A stretch of DNA of 64,000 nt from Mugil cephalus. Taxonomy: Eukaryota > Chordata > Actinopteri > Mugiliformes > Mugilidae. Shown here piece after piece: positions 1 to 10,900 of the stretch. Within the stretch, counting starts at the first letter, position 1. Each line of letters opens with the position of its first letter. A program made the translations under genes and the position numbers. Below the pieces are notes generated by a model. The model did no database searches and was not told where the DNA came from. It saw only the letters and a list, made by a program, of their open reading frames with translations. The stretch is from the NCBI RefSeq assembly GCF_022458985.1, contig NC_061773.1, forward strand, positions 936,001 through 1,000,000, given 5' to 3'.

Positions 1-1200
1 TGATTCTAAGGAGCATATCTTTGGACGGTGTGAGGAAGCTGGAATACCCCGAGAGAACCCACAAAGACACAGAGACTTTAATGATCCAAAAGCGAAATTA
101 ATTGACCATTCTTTTAAAAGCAACTTAGTTACTTTACAGATTACTGATTAAGTTAGACTAAAAGTTACTTTGTTAGTTCATTTAGCGGCTGCCAACCCCC
201 GAACCCTCCAAAGAAAAAAAAAGATAAATAAAACACATGTTTTTATATATAGACCTTTCATCTCCAAGCTGCGCCACTAACCATCACTCCACAGCTCCCC
301 ACAGCAACTTTTGTCACCAGCACAGAGTGTATAGTGAACCTTAATATTGTTGTCTTTAGCTGACACAAACTCAAAATACTGGTGGTATTTCCAGTTCGAA
401 AATGCTCATCTTGCTTCTGCCTCCATTGTTGTTTACATTTGCGTTGCTGTGTGGTATTACACATGAACTGTCCTCATGCTGAAAACGTGACTTGACCCGT
501 ACGTGACGTAACTCCACAAGAAAGGAAAAACATATCTTTCTATTCAGGAAAATGGGAAAAATAGTAACTCACAGTAACTTGGATAAGTAACTTTAATATG
601 ATTACTGGTTTGGAAATAGTAACGAGTTACTGGAAAAAAAGTGGTCAGACTGGAGGAATCATCGGCAAATTAACGCATTCTAATGTAACAGCCTATGGCC
701 AAGTTAGAACCACCAATTAATCTACTAAGCATTTGGCCCTATTTCATTATTATTATTTTTAAGTTATTTTTTTTCCACATCACATTCAGGGGCTAATGTT
801 TTTTTTACTTGGCACAGCTCTCCAGCAATAAGTAAATTGTCTCTGGTATGACTATCTTTCCCCTCCATAAAAACAAACACGAAAACAAAAACAAATCAGC
901 CAATTCAAGATGTTTCTGATTTATACTGCACTTTAGAATAAGTACTGGTGCTCCCTCCTGAGACTTTGTGGGTAATCTTGCTTTCTCTGAATGTCTCAGA
1001 GTAGAACTTTACTCAAAAAGAAAAGTCATTTTCACCAAGTAACAGGTTGGGATCTCCTTTTGATAACAATGGACAAATGTAGGACATTCTTTGCAAATTT
1101 CTATGGTCTTAAGCACCTGTGTGGTGTGACACAGAGGATTTATAGTGCAGGACTAAACAGCTGGGTAGGCTTTTCACTAAGACACAGTGGGGCAGTGGTA
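1..1200. other. Spacer with GTAAC/GTTAC-rich repeat, no gene
   Basis: At about 120-180 and 560-640 are AGTTACTTTnnnGTTACT-type strings, typical of fish non-autonomous DNA repeats. No reading frame here shows a recognisable domain. Confidence 0.3.
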
Positions 1201-1274
1201 AGAGAAACACCTGCTCAGTAATGGAGCGGAGAGTTTGGATCATTTATGTGAAATCCAAATGGTTGAATCCCATG

Positions 1275-1490
1275 GCTTCTTGTTCAGTTTGTGATCTAGT
1301 GAATTTGGACACCAGGTCAACACCTTGTGCTGCTTTTCATGTTTTTTGAGTTGTTCATCATAATAGACACATGAATACCAGCTTCAAAGGTTTCCCAGCA
1401 GAACATTGAATTGTTACAAGATGGGCAATGTTTTTTTTTTTTTTTTTTTACTTATCCTGTCAGTGGTCTTAATGTTTTGGCTATTATTTA
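1275..1490 (-). mobile_element. Partial MITE copy (TACAC...GTGTA family)
   Basis: Matches the internal part and one end of the longer copies at 29040-29518 and 54806-55276, in reverse: the CAGCAGAACATTGAATTGT block, a T-run, then CAGTGGTCTTAATGTTTTGG. The far end is missing. Confidence 0.6.
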
Positions 1491-2409
1491 GATATGTCGC
1501 TGTTGAGGTTTTGTAATTAATTTGTAAAATACTGAAAGAATAATATGGGTTGGATGTCTGATCAAAGTCTATGTTTGTGTATGTGTGTGCATTGATACAA
1601 GGGCAGGTGTTTCAGTTTATTCCAGGAAAGCTGATGCAGTATGCAGTGTGTATTTATAGCTGGTGAATCTCCAGCAGCATGGAGTCTGGTGTGAAACTAT
1701 ACTACACAACAGCAACACCACCACAGAGCTCTCGGCCAATAGGGACATGCACAAGTTATAATTATAATCTACATGATGGATACATAGAGTTTCTGTTTAC
1801 ACTGCAGAGCACAGGGCATCCTCTTCACTGCAAACACCTTGTATTTAGCAAACACAGGCAAATAGTGTGTATGTAGTCAGCTATAAAGAGATGGAGGAGA
1901 AACTCAAGCAGTGATACAAATCTCAATCTAAGAGATGTTTGAAGGCATTTCTTTTTGTTGGTTAGAAAAGTTACTTATCTTTAAACCCCTTTTATCCATT
2001 GATAGTTAAATCATTCCTGAATAAAGTGTTTCAACCTGACTGTACGGCTCATGCTAACCCCAATACTCTTCATCTATGCTATAGGGATTCAGGGAAGCAA
2101 AACATTGTTCTCCATCCAGGGCTCCTTGACAGCAGATCTGATCACAGAGCATTTTCATCCACCAACCCTGGTGATCCCTCAGAATACAGTTTGTTCTTCA
2201 CATCTCAAGTTCTATTTACGTAATAATTTTTTTATAGAACCAACGAAGAAATATAGACAGAAGGCTCTACTTCCTATCTCAAAAGCATTTAACTAGTTCT
2301 TGGATTGCCTCAAGCGTGAGCTGAACATCTGTTCAGTGGTAAAGTGCTGCCCCCTTTAGTACATGAAAGGGAATGACAAAATGAAACAAAAATTTTAGAG
2401 CAACAAGCC
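1491..2409. other. Spacer, nothing recognised
   Basis: Short open frames here (1679-1876, 1999-2296) have no domain and no splice context that would make them credible exons. Confidence 0.4.
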
Positions 2410-2427
2410 AGCAAACCCATCAAGCAT

Positions 2428-2665
2428 AACATCGTAACCACTGACAAGAGAAGTACATAACACAGACACCTGTGGATGTTACTTAGACATGTAGCACAGA
2501 CCTAGACTAGACCAAGCACCCCATCCCATAGCAATGACACTCCTTGATGGCAGCAGCCATCCCCAGCAGGATGCAGCCTGACACAGACACACACACACTA
2601 AAATGATTGGCCTCTATATTCCCTAGATCTCAAACTGGTCAGGTATCTGGGATGATCCACATAAT
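2428..2665 (+). mobile_element. Partial MITE copy (TACAC...GTGTA family)
   Basis: Contains ACCACTGACAAGAGAAGTA, TTACTTAGACATGTAGCAC and GCAGCCATCCCCAGCAGGAT, all shared with the full copy at 54806-55276. The terminal repeats are lost or decayed. Confidence 0.65.
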
Positions 2666-2694
2666 AAGACTGCAATAAAAGACTGATGCTCATT

Positions 2695-2985
2695 TCACAA
2701 CTTTGGTGTTCTAACGAAAGGCGGTTCGATTCCACCCTATCCCTAGTCTTTGTGTTGTGTCCTTGGGCAAGACACTTAACCCACCTTGCTCCCTGTATGT
2801 TGTATGATGATGTGTGATTGCGAGTGAGGGATGTTTGGTGGTGCGAATTGGCAGCCACGTTTTCATCAGTCTGCCCCAGGGCAAATGTGACTACTGAGGT
2901 AGTTTACCACCACCGGGGTGTGATTGTGCGAGCAAATGATTGTAAGTGTTTGAACATCTAATGGAAAAAGCATTATATATAACCA
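2695..2985 (+). repeat. tRNA-type fish SINE
   Basis: A B-box-like GGTTCGATTCC lies at 2721-2735, followed by CCTTGGGCAAGACACTTAAC, then GGCAGCCACG, CAGTCTGCCCCAGGGCA and TTTACCACCACC. This order is that of a common fish SINE. The head with the A box is missing. Confidence 0.6.
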
Positions 2986-3524
2986 ATACATTATTTTTAA
3001 TTCTCTGTCATCGTGAGCGGTGTACCTGCTAAACCTTACCATATGCAACAAGAGAGGACAGATGTTTTGTGGTTGTAGTAGCACAGAGAAAAACCACAAA
3101 AGAGATGTTGAAATGAACTGTAAAACTTACTGGGAGCAAATGCAAATAAGCTAAAATAGGCAAGGTTAGGCTATTAAAATAGGCTATTGTTAAATGTCTC
3201 TACGGTATGGTGACGATTAAGATAATCCTTTGATTTATCCTACAGTGGGGAAATTTGCAGTGTTATAGCTGCTTATATTTATGGATCTCTGATAAAATTA
3301 AATCATGACTTCACAACTTGCATGATGTCAGCATATTATTTTCTTTTTATCCCCAGAAGGGAAGCCCAGCTAATGACTTATAGTGTGAGTATTATCCGCA
3401 TTACATCCATAAATGTTCACATGCATATACACACACTGAAAAAGTTCTCCAACCACAGAGTCTGCAGAGCTGGTGTGATGGTCAGGTTACTTTTTGCTGA
3501 GTGGATCATTAACTTAAAGGATTA

Positions 3525-3660
3525 CTGAGGGCGAGAACCAACCAGTTCAGACTGAACTAACTTAGGTCAATCTGAACTGGTTTGTTCTGGTCCTCAGTGA
3601 ACAGTGTGTGTGTGTATGGCTACCTTAGAAGAACTAAGGTAGCCATACACACACTGTTTA
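3525..3660. repeat. Two adjacent inverted repeats (foldback element)
   Basis: The first palindrome has arms at about 3525-3551 and 3570-3597 (ACTGAGG...CCAGTTCAGA against its complement). The second has arms at about 3600-3628 and 3634-3659 around a five-base loop (stem GTGTATGGCTACCTTAG, one four-base bulge). They abut and could form a double hairpin. Confidence 0.8.
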
Positions 3661-3797
3661 TATTACATTAATCATATATTCTTCAGCTGGTTCATGTTAT
3701 GTAATTAAATATCTGATGATATATATTAAACTTAGACTTAATTTGTCATTTTTATGGAAATCTAAATGACAAATAAAGTCATCTTAATGTATGCACA

Positions 3798-3860
3798 GTT
3801 TTAGTCTGCCTGACTGTGTTTTGGATTCAGCTGATCCAGCTTTAGAGTGTTCAGAAAATG
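3798..3860 (+). repeat. 63-bp repeat, copy A
   Basis: Starts GTTTTAGTCTGCCTGACTGT and ends TTTAGAGTGTTCA. A near-identical copy lies at 6014-6076 in the same orientation. Confidence 0.75.
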
Positions 3861-3904
3861 TTCAGTAAATAAAACTTTCCTTCCACCCTCCAATAACAAG
3901 CTTG

Positions 3905-4045
3905 TTAGGTGATTCTAAATTGACCGTGAGTGCGAACGTTTGTTTGTCTCTGTGTTAGCCCTGAGATAGACTGGTGACTGGTGCAGGGTGTACCCCTGGG
4001 ATAAGCTCCAGCAACCCCTGCGACCCTTGTGAGGAAGATGAGATG
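3905..4045 (+). repeat. 3' part of a fish SINE-type repeat
   Basis: TTGTTTGTCTCTGTGTTAGC, then GATAGACTGGTGACT, CAGGGTGTACCCC and CTGCGACCC is the tail half of a very common fish repeat, also seen at 27110-27385 and 40385-40620. Confidence 0.6.
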
Positions 4046-4069
4046 AATATTTGTGTAATAAGTAGGGGA

Positions 4070-4265
4070 GCTGTGGAGTAGTGGTGAGAGGCACAGCTTG
4101 GGGTCACAGGTTCGCCTCCTGCACTGTCCTTGGCTGTGGTGCCCTGAGCAAGTACCTAACCCCCAATTTGCTCCTGCTGCTCCAACTGTACACACTACTG
4201 TGGGAACAAATGGATGGGTCAAACAGCAGGATAGAATTTCCTCTCTGAGATCAATATAGTATAAT
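4070..4265 (+). repeat. tRNA-derived SINE
   Basis: The A box-like TAGTGGTGAGAGG and the B box-like GGTTCGCCTCC are spaced as in a tRNA head. The body has CCTTGGCTGTGGTGCCCTGAG. The tail has TTTCCTCTCTGAGATCAATA, which is LINE-tail-like. Confidence 0.65.
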
Positions 4266-4463
4266 TATTCTGCAACCTGTTCAGAGAAAGTATCTCAAAC
4301 TGAAATAATCATTTGGTCTAGCAAGTGTATTAGTAAATTAGTTGTGTTGTTACAATGACAGCAATCTCCCATATTGAAAATTTCCATTCAGATGGAGCCA
4401 GGTTTTGTTTGGTTTAGTCGGTTTAAAGGTATGTACCAAGTAGTCTCTTATTGTTGGTGCTCT

Positions 4464-4730
4464 TCAGAATGCAAGTAGAGGATTATTCTTTGTCATTTCA
4501 TGTAATGATGGTTCTGCTTTGAGGATGTGCCAGTGTTTATTGATTATTTCTCTGAGTTCCCAGTGACAGTAGTTGAATTCAGTATTGAAGCCTATTGTTT
4601 CTCTTCCTGCAGGTTTGGTTTTTGGTTTCACCAGTTCGGCACTTGAGGATGTTAAGACATGTTTGTAAGCTTTTTCTGTTGCAGATGGATGGTAGTTTCT
4701 TTCATAAAATCTCTTTTTCATCTTAGCCAT
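4464..4730 (-). mobile_element. Reverse-transcriptase-element fragment, possibly Penelope-like
   Basis: An 88-codon minus-strand frame contains FNTEFNYCHWELREIINKHW followed by HILKAEPSL. This spacing resembles a segment of RT proteins of Penelope-like or related fish retroelements. Only one segment is visible, so the family call is weak. It could also be a chance frame. Confidence 0.35.
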
Positions 4731-6095
4731 CTTGCATTAAAATTCACCCAATTCTTAAAAACTGACCCTTTGTTATGTTTTGTTGTTTCAGGTGACAGGG
4801 ATGGTTATGAGTTTTCTATAGATGTGTCTATGAGGTGTGAATACTTCCATCCTGAATCTTTAGAGATGGTTAAGTTGAGAAAACTAACTGTGTGGAGGTT
4901 ATATTCCGTCGTAAAAGCAGTCAGTGTGGTGTTTTTATTATGTTCTTTATTATGTCCGTGAATGTGGCGTCTACTCTTTATTATCGGTATGTCTATATTA
5001 GCTCCTGTCTGCCATTGCTGTGTCATTTCAATTCAATTACCTGGCTTGCTGTGAAAAGCAAGACATATGCAGTCAATTCATGCACACGGCAATCAACTTT
5101 TAGGTGAAAAGTTCAGTCAGTGTAGACAGCCCCCTCACTTGCATTACATTTTGTTGTGCATGCTGAAGTGCATGCATCAATAAATAAATAGTATTAATGG
5201 CATATATTTAGGTATTTATTTAATTATATATGGTGTATATCTGTATTAATTAATTTATTTTTTATTGTGGCAGAATTGGTCCTCCATACTGAATGGAATT
5301 TGAATGCCAAACTCCCATGACTGATGCTGCATGTCATGTTTTCTAGTTTTGTCTGACAAATGTTTCAAATTCACAATTCCTTGTTGGGTCCATGGTGTAT
5401 CTCCTCCAAAAATCAGGCAGAGAAAAGAGAAAAGTGCATTCTTTGCTACACTTGCCATTAGCCAGTCCTTTCCTAGAAACCAAGAAGCACAAAACTTACT
5501 CTCATTTGTCCTTTTGAGTTATTTGAACATCATTTGGACATTGAGACATTGAGACATTGAGAAAAATGGATTAGAAATCAAGTAATCCACCTCGTTCATG
5601 CTAACGCTGCCATAGCTGAACCTCTTCTCCCTCCTCCCACTCTGGCACCAGCAGCACTTTTGATCAATGACCAGTGGCCTGAGGGCTGACTGGATTTAGC
5701 CCAAATGATCAGTGAATGACAGGGGCGTGACATGACACCTGTCAATCACTTAAGAATTAAATTAATAAAAGTGGACCGTGTGCACTGGGGCTGTATTTAG
5801 AGATATTCTATGTTTTTCTTTTGGCTCTTGGTGCTCTTGCTGCCCTTGGCATCACCAAAACTTAAAACAATGTGTTGTAAGTAACTTAAAAATTAATTTT
5901 CTCATCTTTTTTTGTGAAGCTTGTGAGGACTTAGCACTGTTAACCCATTTATACCAGCGTCCCTGCTAGTTACTTTTCAGTGTCTCAGTAAACAGAGCTT
6001 AATGTTTGCTCATGTTTTAGTCTGCCTGACTGTGTTTTGGATAAAGCTGATCCACCTTTAGAGTGTTCAATAAATGTTGTAGAGCATCATGCGCT
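4731..6095. other. Spacer without recognised gene
   Basis: AT-rich sequence with short unsupported open frames. The only repeat noticed is the 63-bp copy at 6014-6076. Confidence 0.35.
6014..6076 (+). repeat. 63-bp repeat, copy B
   Basis: Same-orientation partner of 3798-3860, with a handful of differences by eye. The family is not recognised. Confidence 0.75.
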
Positions 6096-6117
6096 ACCTC
6101 TTTTAAAAACCTGTTGT

Positions 6118-6240
6118 CTCCAAATTCACTAGATCGCAAACTGATCAAATATCTGTGGGTTGACCCACAGAGGCTCCTCACCTCAACCCATAGGGTCCAA
6201 TCCCTATCTTGCTTCCCCCATCTCCACCATCTTAATAACT
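6118..6240 (+). mobile_element. Partial MITE copy (TACAC...GTGTA family)
   Basis: CCAAATTCACTAGATC, CTGATCAAATATCTGTGGG and CCCACAGAGGCTCCTCACC match the 3' half of the copy at 54806-55276. Confidence 0.6.
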
Positions 6241-6333
6241 TCTGGACTCACTGCAGTGCACTTTTAATATCTTCAAATATCTTTTTTATATTATCATTAT
6301 TATTTTTACCAAATCAAATTTATTTTTGCGAGG

Positions 6334-6389
<56 letters not shown>
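6334..6389 (+). repeat. (GT)n microsatellite
   Basis: About 28 uninterrupted TG dinucleotides, directly upstream of the CCAAT-rich stretch. Confidence 0.97.
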
Positions 6390-6393
<4 letters not shown>

Positions 6394-6394
6394 C

Positions 6395-6910
6395 TATGAT
6401 TGGGTTCGCGATAGGCCAGCCCTGCAGCTCTAGGACCGCCTCGTCCAATCAGTCCGCTGTATTTGCATGTTACGTAAATGCGCCGCCTGTTCCAATGGGG
6501 GAGAAATTAAAAAGAAACGCTCTCTGTCCCGTCGCTCTTTCCAAGGAGACTGAGGATCGCTGGGTGTGTAGGTGGGGTAAGAACGCTTACTACACTTAAC
6601 ATTGCTTTTGCAGGATGCATACTGTCTATTAACAAGAGGGTTGCCTGCTCTGATTGGTCTCCATAGGCTCACCCTGTTTGTGTTTGCAATAAAAGACAGA
6701 GACAACTGGTGCTGAGAATATTACCATTGCACCTCGTTATTCTTGCATATGACTTCATGACGCCTAGTGGTGTGTAATGATTTATGTGAAGGCTAGTTTG
6801 CGCGGAAACATTTCTTAGTGTGTCCTGTCAAATGCCTTGAACTCTTGTTTCTGAACTTTTCACTGGTCAAAACTCGGAGGTATGTTCCCAACGGAGCGAT
6901 GTGATTGGTG
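6395..6910 (+). promoter_or_regulatory. CCAAT/octamer-rich stretch, candidate aldh1l1 promoter
   Basis: Five CCAAT/ATTGG boxes lie at 6399, 6445, 6492, 6653 and 6904, and an octamer ATTTGCAT at 6461-6468. Good splice donors occur at 6577 (GTAAGA) and 6880 (GTATGT). Either could end an untranslated first exon that joins the acceptor before 7891, just upstream of the aldh1l1 ATG. The position 1-1.5 kb upstream fits, but no transcript evidence is available, and the stretch could serve another non-coding transcript. Confidence 0.35.
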
Positions 6911-7911
6911 TAAAGCGGTTGGCACGGGAAACGGGGCCAGTCAGTGCAGGGTCAGTGAACTGTCAAGTCAGTCATGCTTACTGAGCATTTTTACAGTTTG
7001 ACTGACCAAGCTTTTATTGTGCATCGGTTGTATTATGTATAAGTGTCTACATTCTTTTATGGAAATGTTGCATGATCAAGGTACATCAACACATGCCTTA
7101 TGGGTATTTAAAATAATTCTATAATTCTACCTTTTCATCTTAGCCTTCACTGAAAGTATAGTGATTCTTGTACATGACCAAGCATGCAACATACACAACT
7201 GGAAATCTGTATCACCAGACTTAAACTAAGGCAATCTAATTCAACAGTCCTGTTTTTGTGAAGGCTTTAATGGTCAGGTTTGGTTGTAACTGTCTCACAG
7301 AGGATACAGGTCGGTTAATCGATAACTTTCTGAAATGGTTCAAACTAAACTAGAATAGTAGTGGGTTTTGTGGAGATTTGCTGCAGAACTGCATTGGTTT
7401 TAGCTTGGTGAACTTAAAATACAGTGAGTGCAATGCTAAATCTCCACAGTCTTGTGTTGCAAAGAGTCTGCAAAGCTCATTTTGCTGAATGTGATCAGAT
7501 GCCTTTTTTCAATCCAGTCACATGTTGACATTAAATGTGATCAAATGTCTAAACAATTAACTTCATTAATTAGACTATTTTTGCACTATTTTCGTTGATG
7601 TGTCAAGAAATGTTGAGAATTGTCATCGGCTAATCATTACAGCTCTGCTTGTTACTCTGTCTTACTGAAACAAGCTTGACCAGTCACAGAAACCAGAAGC
7701 ATAGTGATAATTTATCTTATTTTGTCTTGGCTTCACTGAGTGGGTATTCTCAGTCTTCGTATTGACTCAGTTGGGATTACAGGGCTGTTTTTTTTTTTTT
7801 TTAACCAAAAGGCACACTGGAACAACTTGACGACTTCTCAGTTGCTTCTTGACTCCAAATCACCGTTGTCCCACTGGTTTTTGTGTCCCCAGAACACAGC
7901 AAGATAGGAGG

Positions 7912-10900
7912 ATGAAGATAGCCGTGATTGGACAGAGTCTGTTTGGCCAAGAGGTGTACAAAGAGCTGAGGAAAGATGGCCACACAATCGTAGGGGTTTT
8001 CACTATCCCTGACAAGGACGGCAAGGCTGATCTACTGGGTGAGAACTCTACTAGGCAGCTCCATAGTTGTAAAACCATATAGTAATGGAAGTACTGCTTT
8101 CTTCTATAATCAAAGTGATATTGTGGAAGGTGAGCTTTTCTAGCACACCATTTCATCGAATGAAACCTGAACCCTTCACACAATCACTGAGGGTGTCTAA
8201 ACTTCTTGTATCAGTATTAGACTGCAATAATAACATGGAATGCCGTGTGTCACATTATCTTTACACTATCAGAATATCAGCAGGCTTATATCAGAGCTAT
8301 GATGAGCAATAAAAAGTCTAAAACAGGGTTTATTGCTGTGTAAAAGAATATGGAAGAATGCACAAGAAGATGACCTAAGACTACTAATTCACTTGAGTGA
8401 TTACATTTTCATTATGTAAGTTGCAAAAAGAGAACTTCTCCTTTAATAAACCTGCAGCAACATCATTTTACATACTTTAAACTTGGGTATTTTTCAGGAG
8501 TTAAGCACTGGTAGTCGTTCATGTTATGATGCAGCATTTGCTTTCCTTTGTCTTTTACTTCTTTGTCATTCTCCTCTGCAGCCACAGAGGCAGAGAAAGA
8601 TGGCGTGCCTGTCTTTAAGTTCCCCCGCTGGCGCGTGAAGGGCCATGCCATCCCAGAGGTGGTGGCTCAGTACAAGGCTGCAGGTGCTGAGCTCAATGTT
8701 CTGCCCTTCTGCTCCCAGTTCATCCCCATGGAGGTCATCGACCACCCCAAACATGGCTCCATCATCTACCACCCCTCCCTACTGCCTCGCCACAGAGGAG
8801 CTTCTGCCATCAACTGGTTAGTATATTTACTGTATGGGGAAGGGTAGTTGGTGTGTTAGTTGGTTGGTTTACCCTGCTGCCTTGGACTTCGCAGGACATT
8901 GATCCATGGTGACAAAAAGGGTGGGTTCACAGTGTTCTGGGCTGATGATGGACTGGACACTGGACCAATACTGCTGCAGAGAGAGTGTGATGTTGAACCC
9001 AATGACACCGTCAACACAATCTACAAAAGGTTTCTCTTTCCAGAGGGAGTCAAAGGCACAGTGAGTATGGCTTTATGGGTGGAAAGAAAAGTTGTTTGGA
9101 CTGATGTAGCTGCTCTGGGGTATTGCAAAAACATCTGCATTTATGTACAACAATCAGGTGTAATATTATCACCAAATTCCTAATATTGTGTAATATTGTG
9201 CGTCCAAAACACTTGTGACTCATCAAAGAATGTGGATCCTCCCACAGATACTTGATCACAGGGACGGCTGGTATAAATGGGCTAACAGGGCTAAGCCCTC
9301 CAAAGCTAACACAAAAAAAGATGAGAAAATTGCCGTGGTGCAACAACATATCTGATTGAAAATTGAGGTGATGCGATAGTGCAGTGTTGGCTGTCATAGA
9401 TTCAGTCAGTGAGGATTCTCAGCAAAAGCTACTTAATTTGAGCTTTTCCATTTCCCCCCCCATATTTCTTGCACTTTTCTATTTGATATTGGGGCATGTT
9501 GGTACATAAAAAAAACTGTTGAGTCTGAAGTTACTGAAGTGTTCTGGTTTTAATTAAAATGCCGCTAATTGAGTGTAAAAGGGAATAGTTCCCTTTTGTG
9601 GTGGAAATTTTTCTCTGCTGCTGGTGGAATAAGGAAATAGAGACTTCTGCCAGCGGACAAGGGTTATATTTCTTTGAGGAAAGGTCAGTCCACACACGAG
9701 CGGTGATCATGAAAAAAAGACCCTGAGCTTCTGGCAAGACCCACCTTTATGGGGTGGATGCCAGCTCTCAGGTGACACCTCCAGGGGTCTTACACCTACA
9801 CAGGAACCAGTATGCCTCCTTTGTTACATATGTAACAAGGATCTTACAGTTGAAGAGGAGCTAGCACAGTCACCATTGTTGCTGTCGACTTTACATGTGA
9901 AGTAAGGTTGACGCCTGTTGTTTTCCCATGTCTGTGCATTTCCATATCTGTCCTGTGAGGTGGTAGACACCCTGGTAAGTTCAATATACAGAAACAGTTT
10001 TTCGGGGAGGAGGGGAAGCAAAGAATCTAAACTTCCATTACATTTGTTTCTTTGTGTGTTTTCATACTGTGATATTCTCTTCTAGTATCTGAGGTACAAA
10101 CTGCACAATCTTTCATTTCAATAAATTTGAGAGGTTGAAAATTTTCTTTGATTTTGGTCATGGCTTGCCAGTAAGGGGTGATGGTGGGTCCAGAACCTAG
10201 ACCAGATGAGAAGAACCACTGACCTCCAGCTGCCACTGCTTGATCAGTTTGAGATGTAGTGAATTTGAAGGCCAGGTCAACATCTTGAGCTGTTCTTCAT
10301 GTTGTTTTGAGTAGTTCCTAAATCATTTTTGTTATCTGTGTCAGGCTGCATCCTGCTGAGGATGGTTGCTGCCATTGCGGAGTGTCACTACGTGTCATTG
10401 GGGTGGGGGTGGGTGGTAAATGTAGTAAAGTAAAATCCACATGAATGAATGTTCAGCAGAACACTGAATTATCACAAGATGGTCATCGCTATTTACTTCA
10501 CTCTTGTCACTGTTTTTTTTTTTTTTTTTTTCAGTGGTTTTAATGTTGTGACTGATCAGTGTAAACTGTAACACATAGGATACACTCTACGTTATAAATT
10601 CTACTCAAGATTGTTTTTCATTTGCATAGCATGAGCTCAAAACACTGTAAAGGCTGAGACATCCAAATTCATTCACACAAGAAATAAGGGAGAGTAGGAT
10701 TTTTCTCGTAACCTTCACCTTTGCTCTCTTTGCTCTCATGAGTCAGTATTAAATTTAAACATGCCTTTGTTTTTCCCTCAAGGTGAAAGAGGATCATTTG
10801 TCATACATGTAGGTTGTTGTTATTGTTGTTGTTTTCACTATTGGTCACTTAATCACACACATTGACTCAGTTATATTTAAGTCATCCAACAGGAGTTGAC

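Noticed and set aside
2721-4110. tRNA genes suggested by B box-like GGTTCG strings
   Set aside because: No cloverleaf can be closed; the flanks show SINE bodies.
6063-6599. 178-codon frame across the GT repeat
   Set aside because: Half of it is Cys-Val from the (GT)n tract; the rest is MITE and promoter-like DNA.
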